From Sulfitobacter sp. LCG007 (GTDB lineage Bacteria > Pseudomonadota > Alphaproteobacteria > Rhodobacterales > Rhodobacteraceae), in assembly GCF_040801785.1 (NCBI RefSeq), contig NZ_CP161805.1, forward strand, positions 2,480,001 through 2,544,000: a DNA stretch of 64,000 bases, in the 5' to 3' direction. The notes beneath the pieces were generated by a model, which saw nothing but the letters and a program-made list of their open reading frames with translations, did not search any database and was not told the DNA's origin. Shown here in pieces: positions 1 through 7,751 of this stretch; position 1 is the first letter of the stretch, and each line of letters begins with the position of its first letter. Position numbers and translations under genes: made by a program.

Positions 1-171
1 GATCTTGCGGGTCTGGTGGTCGGCTACATGTGCATACCCCATCCGCGCGAAGAGCGTGCGTAGCGCGTCCGGATCGGGATGGGCGAATTCGACGAATTCG
101 AAGCCATCCGTGCCGGCCGGATTTTCAGACGAGATCACCGATTTCGGGGCATTGTGCGGAAATGGGCCCAT
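1..171 (-). CDS. hpd: 4-hydroxyphenylpyruvate dioxygenase, N-terminal part (cut by window edge)
   Basis: The first 57 codons of a gene that continues beyond the left edge. The reading begins MGPFPHNAPK and continues GTDGFEFVEFAHPDPDALR, which is the typical opening of bacterial HPPD, the non-haem Fe(II) enzyme that turns 4-hydroxyphenylpyruvate into homogentisate in tyrosine degradation. The iron ligands lie downstream and are not visible. A strong AGGAGG-type ribosome site at 177-184 sits just upstream of the ATG (169-171). The divergent Lrp-type regulator next door fits the usual arrangement of hpd with its own regulator. The family call is confident because of the N-terminal signature; only activity cannot be judged from this fragment. 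Confidence 0.87.
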   Translation of the reverse strand, partial: MGPFPHNAPKSVISSENPAGTDGFEFVEFAHPDPDALRTLFARMGYAHVADHQTRKI

Positions 172-270
172 TCCGTTCCTCCTTGGGGTGGGTTTCGCAT
201 GCGGGTTGGCCAACAATAACTCCGCGCCGATGCGGTGTTTGCGCGAAATTCTTCGATCCACTCGACATTA

Positions 271-285
271 GCGCGCATTACGCGC
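271..285. promoter_or_regulatory. Candidate Lrp-family operator between hpd and its regulator
   Basis: A perfect inverted repeat GCGCG-CATTA-CGCGC lies in the divergent spacer, followed by an AT-rich stretch (286-302) that could hold the -10 element of the regulator gene. Lrp/AsnC proteins bind roughly 15-bp palindromes near the genes they control. Binding here is inference from position and symmetry. Confidence 0.4.
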
Positions 286-321
286 ATATATCGTTATTAT
301 CATGCGGGAGTTGCGCACATC

Positions 322-777
322 TTGCTGGACGCCATCGATATAAGGCTGCTGTCGGCGCTTCAGCGCGATGCCCATCTGACGGCACAGGAACTGGGCGAAG
401 CGCTCAACCTGTCGCCCAGTCAGGCCGGCAGGCGGCGCCAGAGGCTCGAAGCCGAGGGCTATATCACGGGTTATACCGCGCGGCTTGATCCCGCACGGCT
501 GGGCCTGCTGGTGCAGGGGTTCATCCAGGTCCATCTCGAGACGCACGGTCCGGAGAATTCGCGCAGTTTTGCCCGTCTTGTCGCAACGCGCCCCGAGATC
601 ACGAGCGCCTGGACGATGACGGGCGACGCGGACTATCTGCTGCGCATCTACTGTGCCGATCTTCCCGCGCTCAACCGTCTCATCCATGACGTCCTCCTGC
701 CGCATCCCGCGGTCGGGCGCGTCCACAGCCAGATCGTCATGGACCAGCTGAAGCGGGACAGTCCGCTTCCGACCTGA
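322..777 (+). CDS. Lrp/AsnC family transcriptional regulator
   Basis: A 151-residue Lrp/AsnC-type regulator. The N-terminal winged helix-turn-helix is seen at about residues 19-48 (LTAQELGEALNLSPSQAGRR), followed by a RAM/ligand-binding domain with the family pattern of a GDADYLLRI strand and a C-terminal VHSQIVMD segment. I prefer the TTG start at 322, since it gives the usual start of the family (LDAIDIRLLSALQRDA) and has GGGAG at 306-310; an ATG at 235 in the same frame would add 29 residues unlike the family. Divergence from hpd suggests that it controls tyrosine/phenylalanine catabolism in response to an amino acid. Target and effector are inferred from context only. Confidence 0.85.
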   Translation: MLDAIDIRLLSALQRDAHLTAQELGEALNLSPSQAGRRRQRLEAEGYITGYTARLDPARLGLLVQGFIQVHLETHGPENSRSFARLVATRPEITSAWTMTGDADYLLRIYCADLPALNRLIHDVLLPHPAVGRVHSQIVMDQLKRDSPLPT

Positions 778-860
778 GCGGGTTAATCCATTGGCAATTC
801 CTAGCCGCTATTCCATCCGCAAGACCCCGCGACCGGGGCTTTTACCTGGCGGAGTGCAGG

Positions 861-2084
861 ATGAGCGAACACGACGAAAAAAGACAGGAACAACGACCGC
901 CGACGGGCGAGGCGCCCTTTGGCCTGGATGAGGTATTCTTTTCAAGAACCGATGCGCGCGGGGTGATCCAGGCGGGCAACTACGTCTTCCGGCGGGTCGC
1001 GCATTACGATTGGGGCCAGCTGATCGGCGCGCCGCACAAGATCATCCGCCATCCCGACATGCCGAAGGGACTGTTCCGCTTCTTCTGGGACACCATCCAG
1101 CGAAAGGAAATCGTCGGGGCCTATGTGAACAACCGGTCTAAGGACGGCCTGTACTACTGGGTCTTTGCTGTCATCGTGCCTTGCGACGACGGTTACCTGT
1201 CCGTTCGCATCAAGCCCACCAGCGAAACCTTCACGATGATCCAGGGCCTTTATGCCGAACAGCGGGCACTGGAAGTCGAGAAGAACCTTGATCCGGGCGA
1301 GAGTGCAGAATGGATGCTGAACAAGCTGCAGGAGCATGGCTTCTCGGACTACGGACGCTTCATGGCGCACGCGCTGACGGAAGAACTTATCTCCCGCGAT
1401 GCCGGACTGGGGCGCGAGCCGGACCAGACCATCCTGCAATTCCGCAAGATGCAAAGCGCGGCGGACCGCCTTACCGGCGAGACGGACGGTCTGATCACCG
1501 AATTCGGCCGCTCGGCGATCATTCCCCACAACATGCGGGTCATCGCGTCGCGTCTCGAATCAAACGGGGGCCCGATTTCTACCCTGTCGGCCAACTACGG
1601 CGAGATGTCGCGGCAGATGTCGGGCTGGTTCGAATCCAACGTCGTGGGCAAGAACAGCAATTTCTCGAAGATTCGCAGCACGGTGACAAAATGCATGTTC
1701 ATGACCTGCATGTCGCGCATCCTGTTCGAATGTTCGCAACAGCTCAACACCGAGCGGCGCAAACTCGGCGAGATCGATCTCGAGGTAGAACGCAAGACGA
1801 TCACCAGTCTGGCGGAATACTATCGCAGCCAGTCGTCCTCCGAGCAGCACCGTCTCGATGACGAGATCCGGCGCATTTTCGAATCCTGCAAGATCATGAA
1901 CCGGCACATGCTGGGTCTTTCGACGTCCCGTGTCATGTGCAAGATCGAAAGCGCCCGCCTGTCGCACGGCCGCGAAGCCCTGACCGACACGATCGCGGAA
2001 CTCAACAGCTTCCAGGAACGCATACGCTCGAAGCTGGGAACGATCGAGAACCTCAGCGACGATATCCGAACCTTGCTGGTCTGA
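861..2084 (+). CDS. Soluble Aer-like PAS protein with a degenerate chemoreceptor-type signalling region
   Basis: A 407-residue protein without a signal peptide or membrane segment. Residues about 25-105 form a PAS domain of the aerotaxis-receptor type: IRHPDMP at 62-68 and the following GAYVNNRSKDGLYYWV match the FAD-binding PAS of Aer. The rest is mostly alpha-helical, with many heptad-like hydrophobic positions. Around residues 217-257 a segment (PHNMRVIASRLES...GGPISTLSANYGEMS) resembles the tip of a methyl-accepting chemotaxis protein, but the canonical glutamates and the strictly conserved hairpin sequence are altered. No chemotaxis genes are nearby. It is probably a redox or oxygen sensor passing a signal through a coiled coil; output and partner are unknown. 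Confidence 0.7.
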   Translation: MSEHDEKRQEQRPPTGEAPFGLDEVFFSRTDARGVIQAGNYVFRRVAHYDWGQLIGAPHKIIRHPDMPKGLFRFFWDTIQRKEIVGAYVNNRSKDGLYYWVFAVIVPCDDGYLSVRIKPTSETFTMIQGLYAEQRALEVEKNLDPGESAEWMLNKLQEHGFSDYGRFMAHALTEELISRDAGLGREPDQTILQFRKMQSAADRLTGETDGLITEFGRSAIIPHNMRVIASRLESNGGPISTLSANYGEMSRQMSGWFESNVVGKNSNFSKIRSTVTKCMFMTCMSRILFECSQQLNTERRKLGEIDLEVERKTITSLAEYYRSQSSSEQHRLDDEIRRIFESCKIMNRHMLGLSTSRVMCKIESARLSHGREALTDTIAELNSFQERIRSKLGTIENLSDDIRTLLV

Positions 2085-2161
2085 CCGGGCGTCCCCGCAG
2101 GCGCATTGCGCGCCGAATGGTGCCTCCAAAAGAAAACGGCACCTTCAACCTCCCGGCCCCC

Positions 2162-2188
2162 GCCCGCCCCGACGATGCCGGGGCGGGC
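2162..2188 (+). terminator. Strong GC hairpin after the PAS gene
   Basis: A perfect 10-bp stem, GCCCGCCCCG against CGGGGCGGGC, with a 7-base loop, lies 78 bases after the stop codon of the PAS gene. There is no clear T-tract after it, so it may act as a weak terminator or as an mRNA 3' end stabiliser. Confidence 0.5.
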
Positions 2189-2242
2189 ACCGCACCATTG
2201 TGTAGTACGGGGGTGTGCAGGCAAAGGCTGCCAAACAACTTA

Positions 2243-2284
2243 CAGCGACCAGCGACCAGCGACCAGCGACCAGCGACCAGCGAA
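2243..2284. repeat. Heptanucleotide tandem repeat (CAGCGAC)n
   Basis: Five exact copies of CAGCGAC followed by a sixth that differs only in its last base. It lies in the 302-base spacer between the PAS gene and the antiporter gene, about 100 bases before the antiporter ATG. The rest of this spacer holds the hairpin at 2162-2188 and no recognisable gene. A 7-bp unit is not a multiple of three, but the repeat is outside any convincing reading frame, so copy-number change would alter spacing rather than protein. Confidence 0.9.
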
Positions 2285-2386
2285 AACGCGTCGGCTCTGC
2301 CGAACCGATGCGCAAGCCAGTGGTAACACCCGCGTCGGCTGCTATAAACGTCTGCGCAGCTTGTTGGCGGGATACCGTATTCGTCC

Positions 2387-4264
2387 ATGGAAGGCTTTCT
2401 CTACCAGGCATCGGTCTATCTTGCCGCCGCGGTGATCGCGGTGCCCCTCGCCGCGCGTCTCGGTCTCGGGTCGGTGCTGGGATATCTCGCCGCCGGCATC
2501 ATGGTGGGGCCGGTGCTCGGCCTGGTGGGCAGCGAAACCCAGGACCTTCAGCACTTCGCCGAGTTCGGCGTCGTGATGATGCTGTTTCTGATCGGACTGG
2601 AACTCGAACCGCGCGCGCTCTGGGACATGCGCCACAAGCTGATCGGGCTCGGCGGGCTTCAGATCGCTCTGTGCACCCTCGCGATCACCGGCATCGGACT
2701 TGCGTATCACCAGCCGTTCGGAGTGGCGCTGGCCGTCGGCCTGACGCTTTCGCTGAGTTCAACCGCCATCGTGCTCCAGACACTGTCCGAGAAGGGACTG
2801 ATGCAGACCGGCGGGGGGCGCTCTGTCTTCTCCGTCCTGCTGACGCAGGATATCGCGGTGATCCCGATCCTCGCCTTCCTGCCGCTGCTTGCGGTCGGGA
2901 TACCCGTACGCATAACCGATGACGGATCGATCGCGCTCGGGGCCGAGGATGCCCACCACACGGATGGCCATGCGTTGTCGCTTGTTGACGGTCTGCCCGG
3001 CTGGGGCGTCACGCTCGTCACCATCGGAGCCGTCGCAGCGGTGATCCTTGCCGGGGTTTTCCTGACCCGGCCGGTCTTCCGCTTCATCCATGCGTCCCGG
3101 CTGCGCGAGATGTATACTGCGCTCGCGCTTCTGATCGTCGTGGGCATTTCCTTCCTGATGACCCTCGTCGGACTTTCGCCGGCCCTCGGCGCCTTCATCG
3201 CCGGCGTGGTGCTGGCAAGCAGCGAATTCCGCCACGAACTCGAAACCGACCTCGAACCCTTCAAGGGCCTGCTGCTCGGCCTCTTCTTCATCACCGTCGG
3301 CGCCGGGATCAATTTCGGCCTGCTGTTCTCGAACATGCCGGCGATCGTGTCGATGGCCATCCTGCTTGCCATCGTGAAAGGGCTCATCCTCTGGGGGCTC
3401 GGCTACATGTTCCGCCTGCGCGGCAAGGATCTGTGGCTTTTCGCACTCGGTCTCGCACAGGCCGGCGAGTTCGGATTCGTGCTCACCGCCTTTTCGGAAC
3501 AGCAGGGGGTGATGCCAAGCAGCGTCGCGGCGACGTTGCTTCTGGTGATCGCGCTTTCGATGCTGATCACCCCGCTGCTGTTCATCCTCTACGACCTGAT
3601 CTCGCGCCGCTCCGAGGCCGCGGTCGAACGTCCCGACGACGACGAGATCGACGAGGAGGGACCGGTCATCATCGCGGGAATCGGCCGCTTCGGGCAGATC
3701 GTGAACCGGCTTGTCCAGGCCAACGGCTTCCATACCGTGGTGCTGGACAACGATATGGAAACCATCGCCGTCATGCGCCGCTTCGGCTTCAAGGGGTTCC
3801 TCGGAGACCCCACCCGACCGGACATCCTGCGTGCAGCCGGCATCGCGACGGCACGGGTTCTGGTGGTCGCGCTTGACGACAGGGATGCCTCGACCCGCCT
3901 CGTGGCCTACGCGCGCAAGATCCGGCCGGACCTGCACATCGTCGCCCGGGCCTATGACCGCACGCATGTCTACCGCCTGTATCAGGCCGGCGCGAACGAC
4001 ATCGTGCGGGAACTCTTCGACAGCTCGCTGCGGGCCGGACGCTACGCGCTGGAAAACCTCGGGCTCAGCGAATACGAGGCGCATGAAGCCGAACGGATCT
4101 TCTACGAACACGACCGTCTGACGGTGCGCGAACTGGCCGAACTGTGGGATCCAGCCATCCCCACATCGCAGAACGCGGCATATGTTGCGCGCTCGCGCCA
4201 GCTCCAGAAGGATCTGGAGACCGCGATCCTCAGCCAGAAATCGGAGAAGAAGCGCGCGTCGTGA
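2387..4264 (+). CDS. Kef-type potassium/proton antiporter (CPA2) with RCK domain
   Basis: A 625-residue inner-membrane protein. Residues 1 to about 405 are a Na+/H+-exchanger fold with some 12 hydrophobic helices, including the family helix GVVMMLFLIGLELEP and the SLSSTAIVLQ segment. Residues from about 424 form a TrkA-N/RCK domain with the nucleotide-binding GIGRFGQ motif and a conserved acidic end of the second strand (VVLDND). Such proteins (KefB/KefC/YbaL) expel K+ in exchange for H+ and are gated by nucleotides or glutathione adducts. A longer hydrophilic loop lies near residues 180-205. No KefF/KefG partner is adjacent, so glutathione gating is not supported; the exact subfamily is open. 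Confidence 0.88.
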   Translation: MEGFLYQASVYLAAAVIAVPLAARLGLGSVLGYLAAGIMVGPVLGLVGSETQDLQHFAEFGVVMMLFLIGLELEPRALWDMRHKLIGLGGLQIALCTLAITGIGLAYHQPFGVALAVGLTLSLSSTAIVLQTLSEKGLMQTGGGRSVFSVLLTQDIAVIPILAFLPLLAVGIPVRITDDGSIALGAEDAHHTDGHALSLVDGLPGWGVTLVTIGAVAAVILAGVFLTRPVFRFIHASRLREMYTALALLIVVGISFLMTLVGLSPALGAFIAGVVLASSEFRHELETDLEPFKGLLLGLFFITVGAGINFGLLFSNMPAIVSMAILLAIVKGLILWGLGYMFRLRGKDLWLFALGLAQAGEFGFVLTAFSEQQGVMPSSVAATLLLVIALSMLITPLLFILYDLISRRSEAAVERPDDDEIDEEGPVIIAGIGRFGQIVNRLVQANGFHTVVLDNDMETIAVMRRFGFKGFLGDPTRPDILRAAGIATARVLVVALDDRDASTRLVAYARKIRPDLHIVARAYDRTHVYRLYQAGANDIVRELFDSSLRAGRYALENLGLSEYEAHEAERIFYEHDRLTVRELAELWDPAIPTSQNAAYVARSRQLQKDLETAILSQKSEKKRAS

Positions 4265-4288
4265 CCTGCAACCGGCTGGGCTGCCGCC

Positions 4289-5302
4289 TCACCCTTCCGA
4301 CACGCCCGCCTCGCCGAAGCTCGCCATTCCGCTGTGGCAGGCGATCGCGCCCTTCAACACGCCGATGGCAAGCGCGGCGCCCGATCCCTCGCCCAGGCGC
4401 AGACCCAGATCGAGCAGCGGCGCTTTGCCGAGCAGCTCCAGCAATCTGACATGCGCCTGCTCGGCGCTGCGGTGCCCCGCCACGCAATGATCGAGAGCGC
4501 CCGGGCGCGCCCGTTCGAGACAGGCGGCGGCGGCGCAGCAGATGAATCCGTCGAGGAGTACCGGGATGCGAAGCACGCGGGCGCGCAGGATGGCACCCGC
4601 CATGGCCGCGATTTCGCGCCCGCCCAGACGTCCGAGCATGTCGACGCCGTCTCCATCAGCGGCGTGAAGGGCAACGCCCTCTTCCACGACCGCAGCCTTG
4701 CGCGCCAGACCCGCCGCGTCGACCCCGGTGCCTCGCCCGACCCAGTCCGCCGCCGCGCCGCCGAACAGCGCACAGGCAAGCGCCGCAGCCGGGGTCGTGT
4801 TGCCGATCCCCATCTCCCCGGTCACAAGCAAATCCGCATCCGCATCGACCGCAGCCCAGCCCGTCTGCAGGGCGGCGACCAGTTCGCCCTCCGACATTGC
4901 GGGGCCGTGGGTGAAATCGCCTGTCGGTTCCTCAAGCGAAAGCGCGATGACGTCGAGCCGCGCCCCGAATGTATCGGCAAGCTGATTGATCGCCGCGCCG
5001 CCGGCCTTGAAATTCGCCACCATCTGCGCGGTCACCGCTGCCGGAAATGCCGAGACACCCCGCGCGGCCACACCATGATTGCCCGCAAATACAATGACCT
5101 GAGGTGCTTGCAGCTGTGGACGCTCGGCCCCGCGCCATCCCGCATACCAGATCGCGATTTCCTCGAGCCGACCCAGCGACGCGGGTGGCTTGGTGAGTTG
5201 CGCGTTGCGCGCGCTGGCCGCAGCGGTCGCGTCCGCATCCTGTTCCGGCAGGTCCTCAAGGATCTGCCGGAAGCCGGCAAGGTCGGAAAAATCGGAAAAC
5301 AT
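4289..5302 (-). CDS. cobT: Nicotinate-nucleotide--dimethylbenzimidazole phosphoribosyltransferase
   Basis: A 337-residue enzyme of the lower-ligand branch of cobalamin synthesis. It joins the ribose phosphate of nicotinate mononucleotide to 5,6-dimethylbenzimidazole, giving alpha-ribazole phosphate. The family signature [20 protein letters not shown] is at about residues 160-177, and the C-terminal [11 protein letters not shown] at about 299-309 carries the glutamate used as the catalytic base in the Salmonella enzyme. Length is normal. It is divergent from cobS, with about 50 bases between the starts, so the two consecutive steps of nucleotide-loop assembly share one control region. I see no cobalamin riboswitch in that short gap. 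Confidence 0.95.
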   Translation of the reverse strand: MFSDFSDLAGFRQILEDLPEQDADATAAASARNAQLTKPPASLGRLEEIAIWYAGWRGAERPQLQAPQVIVFAGNHGVAARGVSAFPAAVTAQMVANFKAGGAAINQLADTFGARLDVIALSLEEPTGDFTHGPAMSEGELVAALQTGWAAVDADADLLVTGEMGIGNTTPAAALACALFGGAAADWVGRGTGVDAAGLARKAAVVEEGVALHAADGDGVDMLGRLGGREIAAMAGAILRARVLRIPVLLDGFICCAAAACLERARPGALDHCVAGHRSAEQAHVRLLELLGKAPLLDLGLRLGEGSGAALAIGVLKGAIACHSGMASFGEAGVSEG

Positions 5303-5353
5303 GCGCCATGCCCTCGTTGCAAGATCGTTGCGCCCTGATTAACCAGTGACGCG

Positions 5354-6145
5354 ATGACGGCAAGCCGCGAAAGGGTCGGAACGGACGTGCTTTACGACAC
5401 CTGCCAGGCCCGGATGACGGAAATGCGTGTTGCCGCGGCCCTTCTGACGCGACTGCCCCTGCGGCCCCTGCCCGCGGCTGCCTATGAGAACAGCGCCAGG
5501 GCGGCATGGGCCTATCCCTTGGCCGGTCTGGCGGTTTCGCTCCTGGCCGGGCTGGCGGCATCCCTGCTGCTCTTCTGGGGCTGCGGGCCGGCCATTTCCG
5601 CAGGCTTCTACCTGATGGTGGTGGCCCTGCTCACAGGCGCCCTGCACGAGGACGGGCTTGCAGATTGCGCGGACGGCTTCTGGGGCGGAGCAACTCCGGC
5701 GCGGCGGCTCGAGATCATGAAGGACAGCCACATCGGCAGCTATGGCACGCTTGCGCTGATCCTCGTCATCGGTCTGCGGTGGAGCGCCTGCGCGGCCTTG
5801 CTGCCTCTGGGGATCGCCCCGCTGCTGTCCGCGTCCGTCCTGTCGCGCGCGATGATGCCGCTGCTGATGCGCTGGCTCGCCAATGCAAGGCCCTCCGGCC
5901 TGTCGCAAAGGACCGGGCGCCCGAGAATGTCGGTGGCGATCGCCGGTGTCGCCATCGGCGTCGCGGTTTCGGTGGTCCTGACCGGCACGGCCGGTGTTGC
6001 AGCGGCGCTCGCCGCGCTGGCCATTACCCTCGCCATCGCCCGACTGGCGGTGGCAAAGATCAGGGGACAGACCGGCGACGTGCTCGGCGCCTGCCAGCAA
6101 CTCGCCGAAGTCGGCGCTCTGATCTGCTTCGTGGCGCTGACCTGA
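5354..6145 (+). CDS. cobS: Adenosylcobinamide-GDP ribazoletransferase (cobalamin synthase)
   Basis: A 263-residue polytopic membrane enzyme that condenses adenosylcobinamide-GDP with alpha-ribazole (phosphate) in the last assembly step of cobalamin. The conserved metal-binding segment [15 protein letters not shown] is at about residues 98-112 and is followed by [14 protein letters not shown], both hallmarks of CobS. The remainder is made of hydrophobic helices rich in Ala, Leu and Val. The start is uncertain: ATG 5354 gives about 20 extra residues compared with a downstream ATG at 5414 ([16 protein letters not shown]), which would begin nearer the usual start of the family. It is divergent from cobT. 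Confidence 0.94.
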   Translation: MTASRERVGTDVLYDTCQARMTEMRVAAALLTRLPLRPLPAAAYENSARAAWAYPLAGLAVSLLAGLAASLLLFWGCGPAISAGFYLMVVALLTGALHEDGLADCADGFWGGATPARRLEIMKDSHIGSYGTLALILVIGLRWSACAALLPLGIAPLLSASVLSRAMMPLLMRWLANARPSGLSQRTGRPRMSVAIAGVAIGVAVSVVLTGTAGVAAALAALAITLAIARLAVAKIRGQTGDVLGACQQLAEVGALICFVALT

Positions 6146-6154
6146 GCCGTCGCC

Positions 6155-6184
6155 AAAAAGAAAATCGCGCCCCGTGGGGCGCGG
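6155..6184. terminator. Bidirectional terminator between cobS and carD
   Basis: An 8-bp stem CGCGCCCC/GGGGCGCG (6166-6173 and 6176-6183) lies between two convergent genes. Read on the minus strand it is followed by a T-rich run (complement of 6155-6165), giving a good rho-independent terminator for carD. On the plus strand a shorter CTTTCC run follows, so it may also end cobS transcripts. Confidence 0.75.
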
Positions 6185-6208
6185 CTTTCCGTCACGGTGC
6201 AGGCGCGT

Positions 6209-6721
6209 TCAGGCTGCGACGCGGCTTTCAAGAACATCGCCGACCTGCTTGGCCGCTGCGAGTTCATCGCCGCCGCTGACGGCAGCGACTTCGCGGGTCA
6301 GCCGCTCGAGCGCTGCTTCGTAAAGCTGGCGTTCGGAATAGCTCTGCTCGCGCTGATCGTCGGTGCGATGAAGGTCGCGCACCACCTCGGCGATCGCGAT
6401 GAGGTCGCCCGAGTTGATCTTCTGTTCGTATTCCTGTGCCCGGCGCGACCACATGGCGCGCTTGACCTTGGCCTTGCCCTTCAGCGTCTTCATGGCATGG
6501 GTGATCACATCGGGCGAGCTGAGCGCGCGCATGCCGATCTCCATCGCCTTGTGGGTCGGTACCCGGAGCGTCATCTTGTCCTTCTCGAATGAGATGACGA
6601 AAAGCTCGAGGGAAATGCCCGCCACTTCCTGCTGTTCGATCGAGATGATCTGTCCGACGCCGTGGGCCGGATACACCACAAATTCGTTCGGGCGGAAATC
6701 GTGAGTCTTCGATTTTGTCAT
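6209..6721 (-). CDS. carD: CarD/CdnL family RNA polymerase-binding transcription regulator
   Basis: A 170-residue member of the CarD-TRCF family. The N-terminal RNA polymerase interaction (Tudor-like) domain is marked by FVVYPAHGVGQIISIE at about residues 14-29; the C-terminal half is helical, with the RAQEYEQKINSGDLIAIAEV segment conserved in CdnL proteins. These proteins bind the beta subunit and stabilise open promoter complexes, and in alphaproteobacteria affect rRNA and growth-related promoters. It lies downstream of fdxA on the same strand with 262 bases between them; that spacer holds an AT-rich inverted repeat, so carD probably has its own promoter. Confidence 0.93.
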   Translation of the reverse strand: MTKSKTHDFRPNEFVVYPAHGVGQIISIEQQEVAGISLELFVISFEKDKMTLRVPTHKAMEIGMRALSSPDVITHAMKTLKGKAKVKRAMWSRRAQEYEQKINSGDLIAIAEVVRDLHRTDDQREQSYSERQLYEAALERLTREVAAVSGGDELAAAKQVGDVLESRVAA

Positions 6722-6871
6722 TCAGCGTTCCTTGCGTTGGACGCTCCCGATTCGTTTCGAGACAGTCAAATCCGCCGTGGACCACTGCAATGGCGCTGCG
6801 GTTCCGCGTTCGGAGATGTCGAAATGAACAGGCCAATCAACATGATAAGATTGGCTGGAGGGCATCCGTAC

Positions 6872-6896
6872 TGTTATATGTAGTTTGTATATAACA
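6872..6896. promoter_or_regulatory. AT-rich inverted repeat upstream of carD
   Basis: TGTTATAT and ATATAACA form a perfect 8-bp inverted repeat around a 9-base spacer. It stands out as an AT island in GC-rich DNA, about 150 bases before the carD start. Possible roles are a regulator operator or the promoter core (TATAAC-like -10 on either strand). The surrounding 262-base gap shows no gene. Confidence 0.45.
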
Positions 6897-6983
6897 CAAA
6901 ATAGGGCGCGTCGGAAGAACCGCTAGCGCCAATGCGGCGAAATACGTCAGCCCCGGGGCCGGAGTCTTGACTGCCTGTGACGG

Positions 6984-7322
6984 TCAGCCGCCCTCGCCCG
7001 GAGCCTCGGAGAAGTACTTTTCGAGTTTGCCCGATTCGCCATCGCGTTCTTCGGCCTCGGGCAGCGGATCCTTCTTGGTGATGATCACGGGCCAGAGTTC
7101 CGCATACTTTCGATTGAACTCGACCCACTTCTCGGTGTCCGGCTCAGTGTCGGGTCGGATGGCGTCGGCGGGACATTCAGGTTCGCAGACGCCGCAATCG
7201 ATGCATTCATCCGGATGTATGACAAGCATGTTTTCGCCCTCGTAGAAGCAATCCACGGGGCACACCTCGACGCAGTCGGTATATTTGCACGCGATACAGG
7301 AATCGTTGACGATATAGGTCAT
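6984..7322 (-). CDS. fdxA: 7Fe ferredoxin FdxA
   Basis: A 112-residue soluble ferredoxin. The N-terminal pattern [17 protein letters not shown] and the second [12 protein letters not shown] match the [3Fe-4S]/[4Fe-4S] ferredoxins of the Azotobacter FdI type, with a C-terminal helical extension of about 50 residues ([15 protein letters not shown]) typical of that group. It carries electrons at low potential; its partners cannot be read from the sequence. The fdxA-carD neighbourhood is a recurrent arrangement in this family of bacteria. It follows the S4-domain gene on the same strand after 153 bases. Confidence 0.95.
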   Translation of the reverse strand: MTYIVNDSCIACKYTDCVEVCPVDCFYEGENMLVIHPDECIDCGVCEPECPADAIRPDTEPDTEKWVEFNRKYAELWPVIITKKDPLPEAEERDGESGKLEKYFSEAPGEGG

Positions 7323-7475
7323 GTGTTGGTCAATCCGGAAGCCATAGGCGACTAGCTAAATCAGCGATGGGGATCATTCAAGGGACGGGCCGCGAGAAAG
7401 ACCCGACGGGTTCTCATCGTCCCATATACGGCCGTTCGTTCCGGTTTGCCCGCGAGATCCGGGATGAAGGTCTGG

Positions 7476-7751
7476 CTAGCCGCCCTCTTTATGACCAAGA
7501 TCGGAATAGAGTTCCCGCGCCTCCGCCGCCGGACCGCGCCGTTCTCCGATGCCTTCGACACGGATTACCCTGATTGCGTTGCCTTGTGCGAAGGTTAGCA
7601 CGTCCCCCGGCCCCACGAGGGTGCCAGGCTTCGTCACATGCCTTCCGTTTATCCGGATCCTGCCGCCTATCACGAGGTTTGCCGCCAGCGTACGCGTCTT
7701 GAAGAACCGGCCTTGCCAGAGCCACTTGTCGAGGCGCTGGCCCTCCCTCAC
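7476..7751 (-). CDS. S4-domain RNA-binding protein (Hsp15-like)
   Basis: A 91-residue protein made almost entirely of an S4 fold: RLDKWLWQGRFFKTRTLAANL (broken here only by residue choice in orthologues) followed by GGRIRINGRHVTKPGTLVGPGD. This matches the ribosome-associated heat-shock protein Hsp15 (HslR), which in E. coli recycles 50S subunits that still carry a nascent chain. It lies immediately downstream of the RNA helicase gene: its ATG begins right beside the helicase stop, so the two are surely co-translated. That pairing suggests a common role in ribosome or RNA quality control, which is inference. Confidence 0.87.
   Translation of the reverse strand: MREGQRLDKWLWQGRFFKTRTLAANLVIGGRIRINGRHVTKPGTLVGPGDVLTFAQGNAIRVIRVEGIGERRGPAAEARELYSDLGHKEGG

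Noticed and set aside
2243-2284. Repeat unit considered as a CRISPR array
   Set aside because: The unit is only seven bases and there are no spacers or cas genes.
5303-5353. Search for a cobalamin riboswitch between cobT and cobS
   Set aside because: The gap is about 50 bases, too short for the element, and no B12-box-like sequence is seen.
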